Source: DFXE01 sp032054765 (lineage in GTDB: Bacteria; Bacteroidota; Bacteroidia; Bacteroidales; Tannerellaceae). Taken from it: a stretch of 64,000 nucleotides of DNA. The translations under genes were made by a program, and so were the position numbers. The DNA lies in contig DAMBSC010000006.1 of assembly GCA_032054765.1 (NCBI GenBank), positions 231,751-295,750 on the forward strand. The letters run 5' to 3'. Below the pieces are notes generated by a model. The model was not told the DNA's origin and did not search any database. It saw only the letters and a list, made by a program, of their open reading frames with translations. Numbering within the stretch: position 1 is the stretch's first letter; each line of letters begins with the position of its first letter. Shown here piece by piece: positions 52,954-60,904 of the stretch.

Positions 52954-53766
52954 ATGAATGACTTATTTACTGTAAAAGACAAAGTAATACTGCTTACGGG
53001 AGGTAGCGGTATTTTAGGCTCCTGTATGGCTAAACATTTGGCTACTGAAGGAGCAAATGTAGTAATCCTGGATCGGAACAAAGAATTAGGAGAAAAACTG
53101 GTAGCAGAAATCAAGGCAGAAAAAGGTGAAGCAATTTTCCTTCTAACTGATGTTCTGAATAAAGAGATACTCGAACAAAATAAAAAAGATATTCTTACCA
53201 CATACGGAAAGATAGATGTCCTGGTCAATTTAGCAGGAGGAAATCAGTCAGGTGCTACTATCCCTCCGGACAAAACCTTCTTCGACCTTGATATTTCTGC
53301 TTTCCGCGGAGTAGTAGATCTAAATCTGTTTGGTACAGTATTACCTACGATGGTCTTTGCCGAAGTAATGGTAAAACAAAAGAAAGGCAGCATCATTAAT
53401 ATATCTTCTGAATCTGCTTTACGTCCACTTACCAGAGTCGTAGGTTATGGATGCGCTAAAGCTGCAGTAAGTAATTTCACACAGTATATGGCAGGAGAAC
53501 TGGCAACAAAGTTCGGAGAAGGATTACGTGTAAACGCCATGGCTCCCGGTTTTTTCCTTACCGAACAAAACCGTGCACTGATGAGCAATGCTGACGGAAC
53601 ACCAACAGATAGAGCAAAAACAATTATGGCACATACACCCTTCGGACGTTTAGGTAAACCTGAAGAACTATTAGGAACCCTTCAATGGTTAGCCAGCGAT
53701 GCTTCAGCATTTGTTACCGGAACAATCATTCCTATAGATGGAGGGTTTGATGCATTCTCAATATAA
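52954..53766 (+). CDS. uxuB: SDR-type D-mannonate oxidoreductase
   Basis: NAD(P)-dependent fructuronate/mannonate interconversion, the step before mannonate dehydratase in glucuronate catabolism. Short-chain dehydrogenase of 270 residues: VILLTGGSGILGSCMAKHLA cofactor loop, NLAGGNQSG, the active-site Ser in INISSESAL and YxxxK in YGCAKAA, then PGFFLTEQN and GTIIPIDGGFDAFSI. Substrate is assigned from its neighbour uxuA and the LacI gene; the SDR fold alone would not tell. Confidence 0.85.
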   Translation: MNDLFTVKDKVILLTGGSGILGSCMAKHLATEGANVVILDRNKELGEKLVAEIKAEKGEAIFLLTDVLNKEILEQNKKDILTTYGKIDVLVNLAGGNQSGATIPPDKTFFDLDISAFRGVVDLNLFGTVLPTMVFAEVMVKQKKGSIINISSESALRPLTRVVGYGCAKAAVSNFTQYMAGELATKFGEGLRVNAMAPGFFLTEQNRALMSNADGTPTDRAKTIMAHTPFGRLGKPEELLGTLQWLASDASAFVTGTIIPIDGGFDAFSI

Positions 53767-53767
53767 T

Positions 53768-53875
53768 GACTGAATAGACTGAATAACTGAATGGACTGAA
53801 TCTTTATTCAATCTACTCAGTTACTAAGTCTATTCAGCTTATTCAGTAATTCAGTCTATTCAATTAAATCAAATT
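53768..53875. repeat. Inverted word-repeat element between uxuB and uxuA
   Basis: Left arm 53768-53802 repeats GACTGAATA-like words of 8-9 bp. Right arm 53815-53875 repeats TATTCAGTC-like complements. Same words as in the element at 43205-43306. Confidence 0.75.
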
Positions 53876-53878
53876 ATT

Positions 53879-55051
53879 ATGTATTTATGTGAACAAACAT
53901 GGCGCTGGTATGGGCCAAATGATCCGGTGAGTCTATGGGATGCCAAACAAGCCGGGGCAACCGGAATTGTAACAGCTTTACACCATATTCCTAATGGTGA
54001 GGTATGGACAAAAGAAGAGATACGGAAAAGAATTGAGATGATAGAGACCGTAGGTCTTCGTTGGAGTGTTGTAGAAAGTGTACCGGTACACGAACACATC
54101 AAAACACAAACCGGCGATTTCCAGCGCTATATTGAAAACTATAAGGAAAGTATTCGTAATCTGGGAGCATGCGGTATTAAGGTAGTAACTTATAATTTTA
54201 TGCCGGTGCTGGACTGGACACGTACAGACCTTGCTTATACAATGCCCGACGGCTCGAAAGCTCTTCGTTTTGAACGTGCAGCATTTATGGCATTCGATTT
54301 GTTTATCCTCAAACGTCCTGCTGCCGAAACAGAATATACGGAAGAAGAAAAGGCAAAAGCAAAAGCCCGCTTTGATACCATGACAGAAGAAGATAAACAT
54401 ATACTTACACGTAATATGATCGCCGGATTACCCGGTTCGGAAGAGAGCTTTACTATTGAACAATTCCGTCAGGAATTGGATCGATATAAAGACATTGATT
54501 CCGACAAACTTCGAGCTAATCTGATCTATTTTCTAAAGCAAATAGTTCCTATAGCCGACGAAGCAGGAGTCAGAATGGTAATACATCCCGACGATCCCCC
54601 CTACTCTATTCTTGGGTTACCTCGTATACTCAGTACTGAAGATGATTTTCAGAAATTGATAGATGCCATACCCAATCAAAGTAACGGTCTTTGCTTATGC
54701 ACAGGCTCATTTGGAGTACGGAGTGATAATGACTTAGCAGGCATTATGGAACGGTATGGCGATCGTATCGATTTTGTTCACTTCCGGAGTACGCAACGTA
54801 ATGAGGAAGGAGACTTCTACGAAGCCAATCATCTAGAAGGAGATGTGGATATGTATGGAGTAATGAAAGCATTATTCGAACTTCAGCAGCGACGTGGTTG
54901 TTCCATAGCTATGCGACCCGATCATGGACATCAGATGATAGACGACCTCACAAAAAAAACAAATCCCGGTTATTCCTGCATAGGACGTTTGCGCGGACTG
55001 GCAGAACTTCGTGGTTTAGAAATGGGGATAGCAAAATCGCTTATTAAATAA
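53879..55051 (+). CDS. uxuA: Mannonate dehydratase
   Basis: Dehydrates D-mannonate to 2-keto-3-deoxygluconate. The N-terminus EQTWRWYGPNDPVSLWDAKQ and GATGIVTALHHIPNGEVW match the UxuA family closely. Later motifs: VTYNFMPVLDWTRTD, MVIHPDDPP, LCTGSFGVRSDND, DFVHFRST, FYEANHLEGDVDM and MRPDHGHQM. 390 residues, normal. Probably co-transcribed with LacI-uxuB through a repeat-filled 112-bp gap. Terminated at 55062. Confidence 0.97.
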   Translation: MYLCEQTWRWYGPNDPVSLWDAKQAGATGIVTALHHIPNGEVWTKEEIRKRIEMIETVGLRWSVVESVPVHEHIKTQTGDFQRYIENYKESIRNLGACGIKVVTYNFMPVLDWTRTDLAYTMPDGSKALRFERAAFMAFDLFILKRPAAETEYTEEEKAKAKARFDTMTEEDKHILTRNMIAGLPGSEESFTIEQFRQELDRYKDIDSDKLRANLIYFLKQIVPIADEAGVRMVIHPDDPPYSILGLPRILSTEDDFQKLIDAIPNQSNGLCLCTGSFGVRSDNDLAGIMERYGDRIDFVHFRSTQRNEEGDFYEANHLEGDVDMYGVMKALFELQQRRGCSIAMRPDHGHQMIDDLTKKTNPGYSCIGRLRGLAELRGLEMGIAKSLIK

Positions 55052-55061
55052 TAAATTGACC

Positions 55062-55123
55062 GGAGTTGTCTAAAAAGTAATCAAAGTATGGATTTCAGGC
55101 TTTTTGGACAACCCCGTTTTTTT
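55062..55123 (+). terminator. uxuA terminator
   Basis: GGAGTTGTCTAAAAAG (55062-55077) pairs imperfectly with CTTTTTGGACAACCCC (55100-55115), followed by GTTTTTTT. Confidence 0.8.
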
Positions 55124-55175
55124 ATGCAGCATTTTTTGATTTTTTGACGTCTATACCTTATAACTCAAAAAGACG

Positions 55176-55817
55176 ATGAAAAAGCACTTCCTGATGTTAG
55201 CCGCCGCAATATTACTTCCGACTTTTTGTTTTGCGGAAAAGCCAACTTTTAAAAGACATGAATTAACAGCTTCTTCCGGTTATGCAAATATGCTTGCAGG
55301 AACAGCCGGGCTTACCAATACGTCGGCCAGTTATGAGAAAAAACTTCGTTCAGGTATCTCATGGGATGCTCAGTATTATTATAATCCCATAAAAGAAATA
55401 GGCGTAGGATTCCTCTACTCGGGTTTTACTTCTAAAGCTTCACATACTACCGGCTCCGACCATTTATTTACGCATTATATAGCTCCACAATTTGCCGCTT
55501 ATTTAGTAAATAAAGAACGATGGCATATTCGCCTGCATACGGGGATAGGGTATATACGCTATTTAAACGATAGTAGGGTATATGGGAAAGAGAGGAAAGT
55601 TACCGGAGGACGTATTGCAGGGAATCTCGGACTACAGGGTGAATACCTGTTTACTTCACATTGGGGGATATCGGTTACCACCCAATACATTCTTTCTTCT
55701 ATCAAACGAGTTCATATTGACTATCATAATGAGACGATTATAGTTAAATTTCCTTCCACGAATCGATTATCAGTATCCAGGCTCAATCTTTCCGCCGGAA
55801 TAAATTATCATTTTTAA
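55176..55817 (+). CDS. Hypothetical outer-membrane beta-barrel protein
   Basis: Signal peptide to about residue 20 (LPTFCFAEK). Amphipathic strands follow: HELTASSGYANML, SASYEKKLRSGISWDAQYYY, GVGFLYSGFTS, WHIRLHTGIGYIRYL, GLQGEYLFTSHWGISVTTQY and a terminal LNLSAGINYHF ending in Phe, as expected for BAM-dependent barrels. About eight strands in 213 residues. No family named. A lipoprotein gene starts 4 bases later. Confidence 0.65.
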   Translation: MKKHFLMLAAAILLPTFCFAEKPTFKRHELTASSGYANMLAGTAGLTNTSASYEKKLRSGISWDAQYYYNPIKEIGVGFLYSGFTSKASHTTGSDHLFTHYIAPQFAAYLVNKERWHIRLHTGIGYIRYLNDSRVYGKERKVTGGRIAGNLGLQGEYLFTSHWGISVTTQYILSSIKRVHIDYHNETIIVKFPSTNRLSVSRLNLSAGINYHF

Positions 55818-55821
55818 TAAT

Positions 55822-56277
55822 ATGATGAATATGAAAAAAGTTGTTTATATACTATTGCCTTTATTACTCCTTTTGAGCTGCATAGAAGATGAAACGGTAG
55901 ATATTACGGTGATGCCTGATGAAACAACTGCCGGACTCAATACATTCGGCTGCCTTATTGATGGTTGGATTTATGTAGGTGGACGGTATATGCAGCGAGG
56001 AGTATTTATCTCTACCGAATCTATCTCTTTCCATTATAATGAAGCAAAGAAGATGGAAGTCAACGTACTTGTCAAACCCGGTAAGATTCTTTCATTTACA
56101 ATCCTGCAACCCGAAGAAGGACAGACAGGCATTATTACAGACATTTTATGGGACGACAAGGAGTTAACGGACGGAACTGTTGTGATAACCCGTTTTGACA
56201 CAGACGCCCGAATCATTAGCGGACGTTTTGAAAACGGTTTCATCACAGAAGGTCGTTTTGACGTGCAATACAAATAG
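55822..56277 (+). CDS. Hypothetical lipoprotein (DUF6252-like)
   Basis: The start region has ATG ATG AAT ATG, so either 55822 or 55831 may be used. A hydrophobic stretch and lipobox LLLLSC indicate lipidation. The mature part contains NTFGCLIDGWIYVGG, similar to the FGC..G..W phrase of Bacteroidota DUF6252 lipoproteins, then beta-strand patterns to the end. 151 residues. Probably co-transcribed with the barrel gene upstream. Function unknown. Confidence 0.65.
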   Translation: MMNMKKVVYILLPLLLLLSCIEDETVDITVMPDETTAGLNTFGCLIDGWIYVGGRYMQRGVFISTESISFHYNEAKKMEVNVLVKPGKILSFTILQPEEGQTGIITDILWDDKELTDGTVVITRFDTDARIISGRFENGFITEGRFDVQYK

Positions 56278-56291
56278 CAACTGGATTGCTA
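56275..56291. terminator. Short hairpin between convergent genes
   Basis: TAGCAA (56275-56280) pairs with TTGCTA (56286-56291) around a 5-base loop, overlapping the lipoprotein gene stop. Weak; no U-run next to it. Confidence 0.3.
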
Positions 56292-56305
56292 CCTATTATT
56301 TTCCT

Positions 56306-56893
56306 CTATTTCTTGGCATATTGAGCATTTTCTTTACGTCCGAGGCGGACTATCTTACCTTCATCCATTAATTCCCTGAGATCTTTCAGGGCAAGATATT
56401 TGGAGCAGGCATTGATACTACGGCACATATAACATGAAATTGTTCTTTTCTCTTCCAGGTAATGAAGAATGTTTTGTTTACGTATTGCAACAGGTTTTAC
56501 CTTCAGACGGCTTCTTTGCTCCGAACGCTCTACCTTCATCCAACACAGTTTTTTTTTCAGCTCTTTCGAAGAGCGAAAATTAACCTTGTGAAACCATACT
56601 TTGCTCGGTACGATCTCTTTTTCAGTTTTCGAGGGCGGACAATGTAGCGAGACACTGAACGTCCCTAATCCTTCCAGCTCCACATTGTCGCCATTCTCCA
56701 GGTGGAATTCCAACCGACTGCGAAAAGCTTCCAGCATTCCTTTCACATCAGCTGATGAGAAAGAAGATATCTCGGATATCTCTTCCACAAGCTGCCATAA
56801 ACGGATCGTTTGTTGATTCACTAAGCGGGCATGAAATTTGCCGCCTTTTTCACTTTCTTTGGGATTTTTGAATACACTGTAAATTGCAGGCAT
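56306..56893 (-). CDS. HU-like DNA-binding protein with extra C-terminal helical domain
   Basis: The N-terminal about 125 residues match the Bacteroidota HU-like (HU-HIG) family: ADVKGMLEAFRSRLEFHLEN, GDNVELEGLGTFSVSL, VNFRSSKELKKKL. This is the IHF/HU fold. The C-terminal part (about 140-195) adds RKQNILHYLEEKRTISCYMC, then INACSKYLALKDLREL and MDEGKIVRLGRK, which looks like a winged-helix; it contains three Cys in 11 residues. Nucleoid-associated or regulatory role inferred. Array E lies just upstream. Confidence 0.8.
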   Translation of the reverse strand: MPAIYSVFKNPKESEKGGKFHARLVNQQTIRLWQLVEEISEISSFSSADVKGMLEAFRSRLEFHLENGDNVELEGLGTFSVSLHCPPSKTEKEIVPSKVWFHKVNFRSSKELKKKLCWMKVERSEQRSRLKVKPVAIRKQNILHYLEEKRTISCYMCRSINACSKYLALKDLRELMDEGKIVRLGRKENAQYAKK

Positions 56894-56952
56894 AGTCGTA
56901 AGTTTTTGTTGTTATCCAATTTGTTTTCATCCGACATCCCTATCTTTTTATA

Positions 56953-56960
56953 CAAAGATA
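56953..56960 (-). promoter_or_regulatory. -7 box of HU-like gene
   Basis: TATCTTTG on the minus strand, 60 bases before the start codon. No TTTG is found at the expected -33 distance; that position falls in or beside the first unit of array E (56976-56991). Confidence 0.5.
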
Positions 56961-56975
56961 CGGAATCTTTTAGCA

Positions 56976-57057
56976 TTTGACTTCTGTCGAACAGCTGTCT
57001 GACAGGAGTCAAACGGGTATCTGACAAGAGTCAAACGCTCGTTTGATTTTAATCATA
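56976..57057. repeat. Array E: four 16-bp palindromes at 22-bp period
   Basis: Units start at 56976, 56998, 57020 and 57042: TTTGACTTCTGTCGAA, TCTGACAGGAGTCAAA, TCTGACAAGAGTCAAA, TTTGATTTTAATCATA. Spacers CAGCTG, CGGGTA, CGCTCG. It sits in the 306-bp divergent gap between the HU-like gene and a DUF5686-type gene; the rest of the gap holds their promoter-like boxes. Confidence 0.93.
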
Positions 57058-57142
57058 CACTATAAAGGTAGGTATAATTTCCCCAAAATATCCGGTATCC
57101 ATCAAAAAAACATAGGTAACTATTGAATACTTTAACGAGTAT

Positions 57143-57177
57143 TTTGCTTCTCCTTATTATAGAAGTAATTACATTTG
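57143..57177 (+). promoter_or_regulatory. Promoter-like site before 57200 gene
   Basis: TTTG (57143-57146) and TACATTTG (57170-57177) separated by 23 bases, slightly longer than the usual 19-21. ATG is 22 bases after the -7 box. Confidence 0.5.
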
Positions 57178-57199
57178 TGCTTTCACCGAATAGAATAAT

Positions 57200-59812
57200 A
57201 TGATAAGAATTACACTATTTCTATCATTTTTCAGCCTGTCCATCGGCTTATTATCTGCACAAACATTGAAGGGAAAGGTGACCGATAATGAAGGAAACCC
57301 GATCCCTAACGCCACTGTCTATTTCCGCGAAACAGCTCAGGGTATTATGATTGATGACAGAGGGGAATTCCAGACAACTTTAAAAGAAGGTAACTATACT
57401 TGTGAATTCAGTTCGTTGGGATATGAAAGAAAAACACTTCCTATTGTAATCGATAAACCGATTGTCTCTATTTCCATCGAATTGGATAAAAAAACTTATG
57501 CATTGAAAGAGGTTATTATTTCATCAAAAAGAGAAGACCCTGCCTATGCCATCATGCGGCAAGCCATTGCTATGGCTCCTTTTTATCTGCATCAAGTCAA
57601 TACTTATGAAGCCGAAGTATATATGAAAGGTACAGTAAAAGTTGATCATATACCTCGTCTTTTGAAAGCACGAATTAATAATAAAGAACTACAAAATATC
57701 ACTGACAAATTATTCCTTCTTGAATCACAGAACGAGATTAAATTTAAAGCTCCTAATAATTACGAAGAAAGAATATTAGCTTTTTCTACTACACTCCCTT
57801 TTGATATGGAGGCTAGTAATCCTATGGATATTATGACCACTAGTATTTATGATCCAAACATGTGGGGACGTATTTCGCCTCTTTCGCCGGGCGCTTTCTC
57901 TTACTATAAGTTTTCTCTTGAAGGAATGACAGGCGAAGGCAGCCATATTGTAAACAAAATCAAAGTAGAGCCCAGGAAAAAGAATTCCAAATTAGTTTCA
58001 GGATGGTTGTACATTATAGAAAACAGTTGGAATGTACAAAGTGCAGATCTATCCGGAACAGAATTGGGAGTGACTGTACGCTTCATAGCCAATTATAACG
58101 AAGTAAGACCTCTGGCCTTTCTTCCCACAGCCTATGATATAAGTATGAATGTGAATACAATGGGAGTAAAAGCAAATGGTAAATACAATGCCTCAATCCA
58201 ATATCAAAATGTAGTATTAAATGAATCGCAAAGCTATACCCGGAATAAACAGAAGACTCCAAAGCCTGTTATTACAACCAGGCAACCAACAAAAAAACAG
58301 CAAAAAGCACAGCAGAAACTTGAAACAATTCAGGAGAAAGAGGAACTATCAAACCGTGATGCTTACAAGATGTCTAAGCTTATGCGGGAAGTAGTAGAAC
58401 CTGAAGAAGTAAAAGAAAAACGTGAATCGTTGGAATTATTATTTTCCGATGCCAATATAAAAGTTACAGTAGACAGCCTGGCTAAATCGCGTGATTCGCT
58501 TTACTGGGCCGAAATCCGTGACTTGCCTCTCAGACAGGAAGAAGTAGTGAGTTATCAACAAAAAGACAGCCTTGAATTATCTTTAAAAGAAGAATCAAAT
58601 GAGATTACATTATTTACACCGGGAAGTAAAGTTGGAAAGATCTTCTTTGGTGACAAAATACGTTTCAAAGAGAAATATTGGGTAAGGTTTAATGGTATTA
58701 CCGGAACCGTTCCCGAATATAATTTTGTAGATGGTGTCTGGTTAGGCCAACGCTTATCATTAGGTACAGACTTTTCCGAAAAACGATCATTATCCGTCTC
58801 ACCCTCCGTATATTATGTTACAGCCCGTGAAGCTGTCAATTGGCAAATAGACGGAACCTTTACATACGCTCCATTCAAGAACGGTAAATTAACCCTTTCG
58901 GGAGGTAATACAACTGCTGATTATAATAATCATACTGGAACATTACGCATAATTAATTCTTTATCATCGCTTTTTTTCGCTGAAAATCCAATTAAATTCT
59001 ATCAAAAAAGATTCTTTGATGCTTCACATAAGATAGATATCGCCAATGGGTTAATACTTACTACTGGTTTTACAAATGAAAAACGTAATGCACTTAAAAA
59101 TAACCTTTCTTATAGTTTCTTTGGAGGAAAGCCTTCTCCCAATATTCCCACAGGGCATCTGTTAATAATGCCTGATAATAAAGCTACTCAAGCAAAAGTA
59201 CAGCTTGATTATACACCCCGTCATCATTATTGGGTGAGCAGACGTGGTCGTAAGATCTATGCCCATTCCCTCTATCCTACCCTTTCTTTGTATTATGAAA
59301 AAGGCATATCAACAAACAAAACTAATTCCGCGTCTTATGATCGTCTTGAATTAACTGTAAAACAGAGTATAAAATTAAATATGTTTGATTATATCAATTA
59401 CTATGTAAATACAGGAAAATTCTTATCATCAGATAGGGTTTATTTTCCCGACTTCAAGCATTTCAGTATGGCTGACCTGTTTATAACAGCCGGCTCGCAG
59501 GAACACACATTCAACTTACTTGATAACTATTCATATTCATCAAATAAACAATGGTTGCAAGCACATATTAGTTATACATCGGCCTATCTATTTATTAAAA
59601 ATCTCTCCTTTCTACAAAATTATTTATTCAACGAATCATTACATGCAAGGACCTTATGGGTTCCAGGTAGAAATTACACAGAATTTGGCTATTCAATAGG
59701 TTTTGAACAGGTAATAAACGCTGGTGTTTACATTGGGTTGGAACAAGGAAAATATGATACTATTGGCTTTACTATTAGTATTCCTTTGCTAAAAACTTTG
59801 GGAATTAAATAA
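57200..59812 (+). CDS. DUF5686 / carboxypeptidase-regulatory-like outer-membrane protein
   Basis: Signal peptide ending LLSAQT. A carboxypeptidase-D regulatory-like domain (about residues 22-110: LKGKVTDNEGNPIPNATVYF, DDRGEFQTTL, ALKEVIISSKREDPAY) is followed by a long module with AIMRQAIAMAPFYLHQVNTY and a charged Lys/Gln-rich linker (about 350-410). The C-terminal about 350 residues have repeated beta-strands (LGTDFSEKRSLSVSPSVYYV, FGYSIGFEQ) suggesting a barrel. This is the DUF5686 layout. 870 residues. Function unknown. Confidence 0.8.
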   Translation: MIRITLFLSFFSLSIGLLSAQTLKGKVTDNEGNPIPNATVYFRETAQGIMIDDRGEFQTTLKEGNYTCEFSSLGYERKTLPIVIDKPIVSISIELDKKTYALKEVIISSKREDPAYAIMRQAIAMAPFYLHQVNTYEAEVYMKGTVKVDHIPRLLKARINNKELQNITDKLFLLESQNEIKFKAPNNYEERILAFSTTLPFDMEASNPMDIMTTSIYDPNMWGRISPLSPGAFSYYKFSLEGMTGEGSHIVNKIKVEPRKKNSKLVSGWLYIIENSWNVQSADLSGTELGVTVRFIANYNEVRPLAFLPTAYDISMNVNTMGVKANGKYNASIQYQNVVLNESQSYTRNKQKTPKPVITTRQPTKKQQKAQQKLETIQEKEELSNRDAYKMSKLMREVVEPEEVKEKRESLELLFSDANIKVTVDSLAKSRDSLYWAEIRDLPLRQEEVVSYQQKDSLELSLKEESNEITLFTPGSKVGKIFFGDKIRFKEKYWVRFNGITGTVPEYNFVDGVWLGQRLSLGTDFSEKRSLSVSPSVYYVTAREAVNWQIDGTFTYAPFKNGKLTLSGGNTTADYNNHTGTLRIINSLSSLFFAENPIKFYQKRFFDASHKIDIANGLILTTGFTNEKRNALKNNLSYSFFGGKPSPNIPTGHLLIMPDNKATQAKVQLDYTPRHHYWVSRRGRKIYAHSLYPTLSLYYEKGISTNKTNSASYDRLELTVKQSIKLNMFDYINYYVNTGKFLSSDRVYFPDFKHFSMADLFITAGSQEHTFNLLDNYSYSSNKQWLQAHISYTSAYLFIKNLSFLQNYLFNESLHARTLWVPGRNYTEFGYSIGFEQVINAGVYIGLEQGKYDTIGFTISIPLLKTLGIK

Positions 59813-59827
59813 TAATATATAACTTTG
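59797..59827 (+). promoter_or_regulatory. Promoter of M23 lipoprotein gene
   Basis: TTTG (59797-59800), 19-base spacer, TAACTTTG (59820-59827). The -33 box lies inside the 3' end of the upstream coding region; ATG is 20 bases after the -7 box. Confidence 0.8.
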
Positions 59828-59847
59828 CGGCTCGAAATGAACATTTC

Positions 59848-60660
59848 ATGTTTTTTGAGAGACTAGCATATATACTTTATATCCTTTTATTAGTGACTCT
59901 TACTACCTGTCACTCTGTTCGTAATTCTGCAGTTGCTGAATTATGGGAACCTAATATTGCTTACCCTACAGTACAAGTGGATTTACCGTATACAAATATT
60001 GAATTCTATTTACCACAGACATATCTAACAGCTCTTAATGAAGATATTTTACCATTCTTCGACATCACAGAAGATTTCTGTTCGTTTGATAAAGATCATG
60101 TAGTATCAAAAGATCCCAAACTATTTGCGGATGGCGATATGATGTTAATTGATTTGCAACAATTACAAAAATATGATTATTCCTTCCCACTTCCGGGAGC
60201 TAAAGTGATCTCTCCTTATGCTGGAAAACGAAAACATCATTCCGGTATTGACCTGAAAACATTTACAAAAGACACGGTACGTGCTGCATTTGACGGCATA
60301 GTACGGATGTCTAAAGAATATGCAGCTTATGGAAATGTGATTGTAGTCCGACATTTCAATGGTTTGGAAACAGTTTATAGTCATAACGCCAAACACCTTA
60401 TCAAACAAGGAGATAAAGTGACAGCCGGACAACCTATAGCCTTGCTGGGACGTACAGGGAGAGCAACAACCGATCATTTGCACTTCGAAGCAAGAGTAAA
60501 CGGACAACATTTCAATCCTGAACTACTTTTCAATATGGAAACCCAAACCCTTAACGACAAAACCCTCTATTGCGTAAAGGAAAACAATAAAATAAAGGTA
60601 TATGCTGTAGACCCATTTCCTTATCAGCTTTTCAGCTATCACCAACATTCTAACCACTAA
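59848..60660 (+). CDS. M23 family metallopeptidase, probable lipoprotein
   Basis: The N-terminus has a hydrophobic stretch ending LVTLTTC, a plausible lipobox, so it may be lipid-anchored. The M23 (LytM) domain occupies about residues 120-230: HHSGIDL (zinc His131, Asp135), AAYGNVIVVRHFNGLETVYSH and DHLHFEARV (HLH at 210-212). All zinc ligands are present, supporting peptidoglycan endopeptidase activity in the periplasm. 270 residues. It differs from the TM-anchored M23 protein at 17328. Own promoter. Confidence 0.88.
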   Translation: MFFERLAYILYILLLVTLTTCHSVRNSAVAELWEPNIAYPTVQVDLPYTNIEFYLPQTYLTALNEDILPFFDITEDFCSFDKDHVVSKDPKLFADGDMMLIDLQQLQKYDYSFPLPGAKVISPYAGKRKHHSGIDLKTFTKDTVRAAFDGIVRMSKEYAAYGNVIVVRHFNGLETVYSHNAKHLIKQGDKVTAGQPIALLGRTGRATTDHLHFEARVNGQHFNPELLFNMETQTLNDKTLYCVKENNKIKVYAVDPFPYQLFSYHQHSNH

Positions 60661-60904
60661 CTTCCCCCCTCCTTTTCCCCTTAATGCAGCGTTCTAACAA
60701 GAAATTGCATCTTCTAAATAACAAGTTATAAAAGTCATTTATATAGTTAAAGATTATATAAATAAGAGCATTTAATTTGATTTTGATTATATTTGTATGT
60801 ATATTATAAATAGAAATATTTGCTAGGTATTAAACCCTTTATATACTAGAGTAGTCTAATAAGAAACTAAAAAGTAATTATTAATAGAAGAGGAGATAAC
60901 GAAT

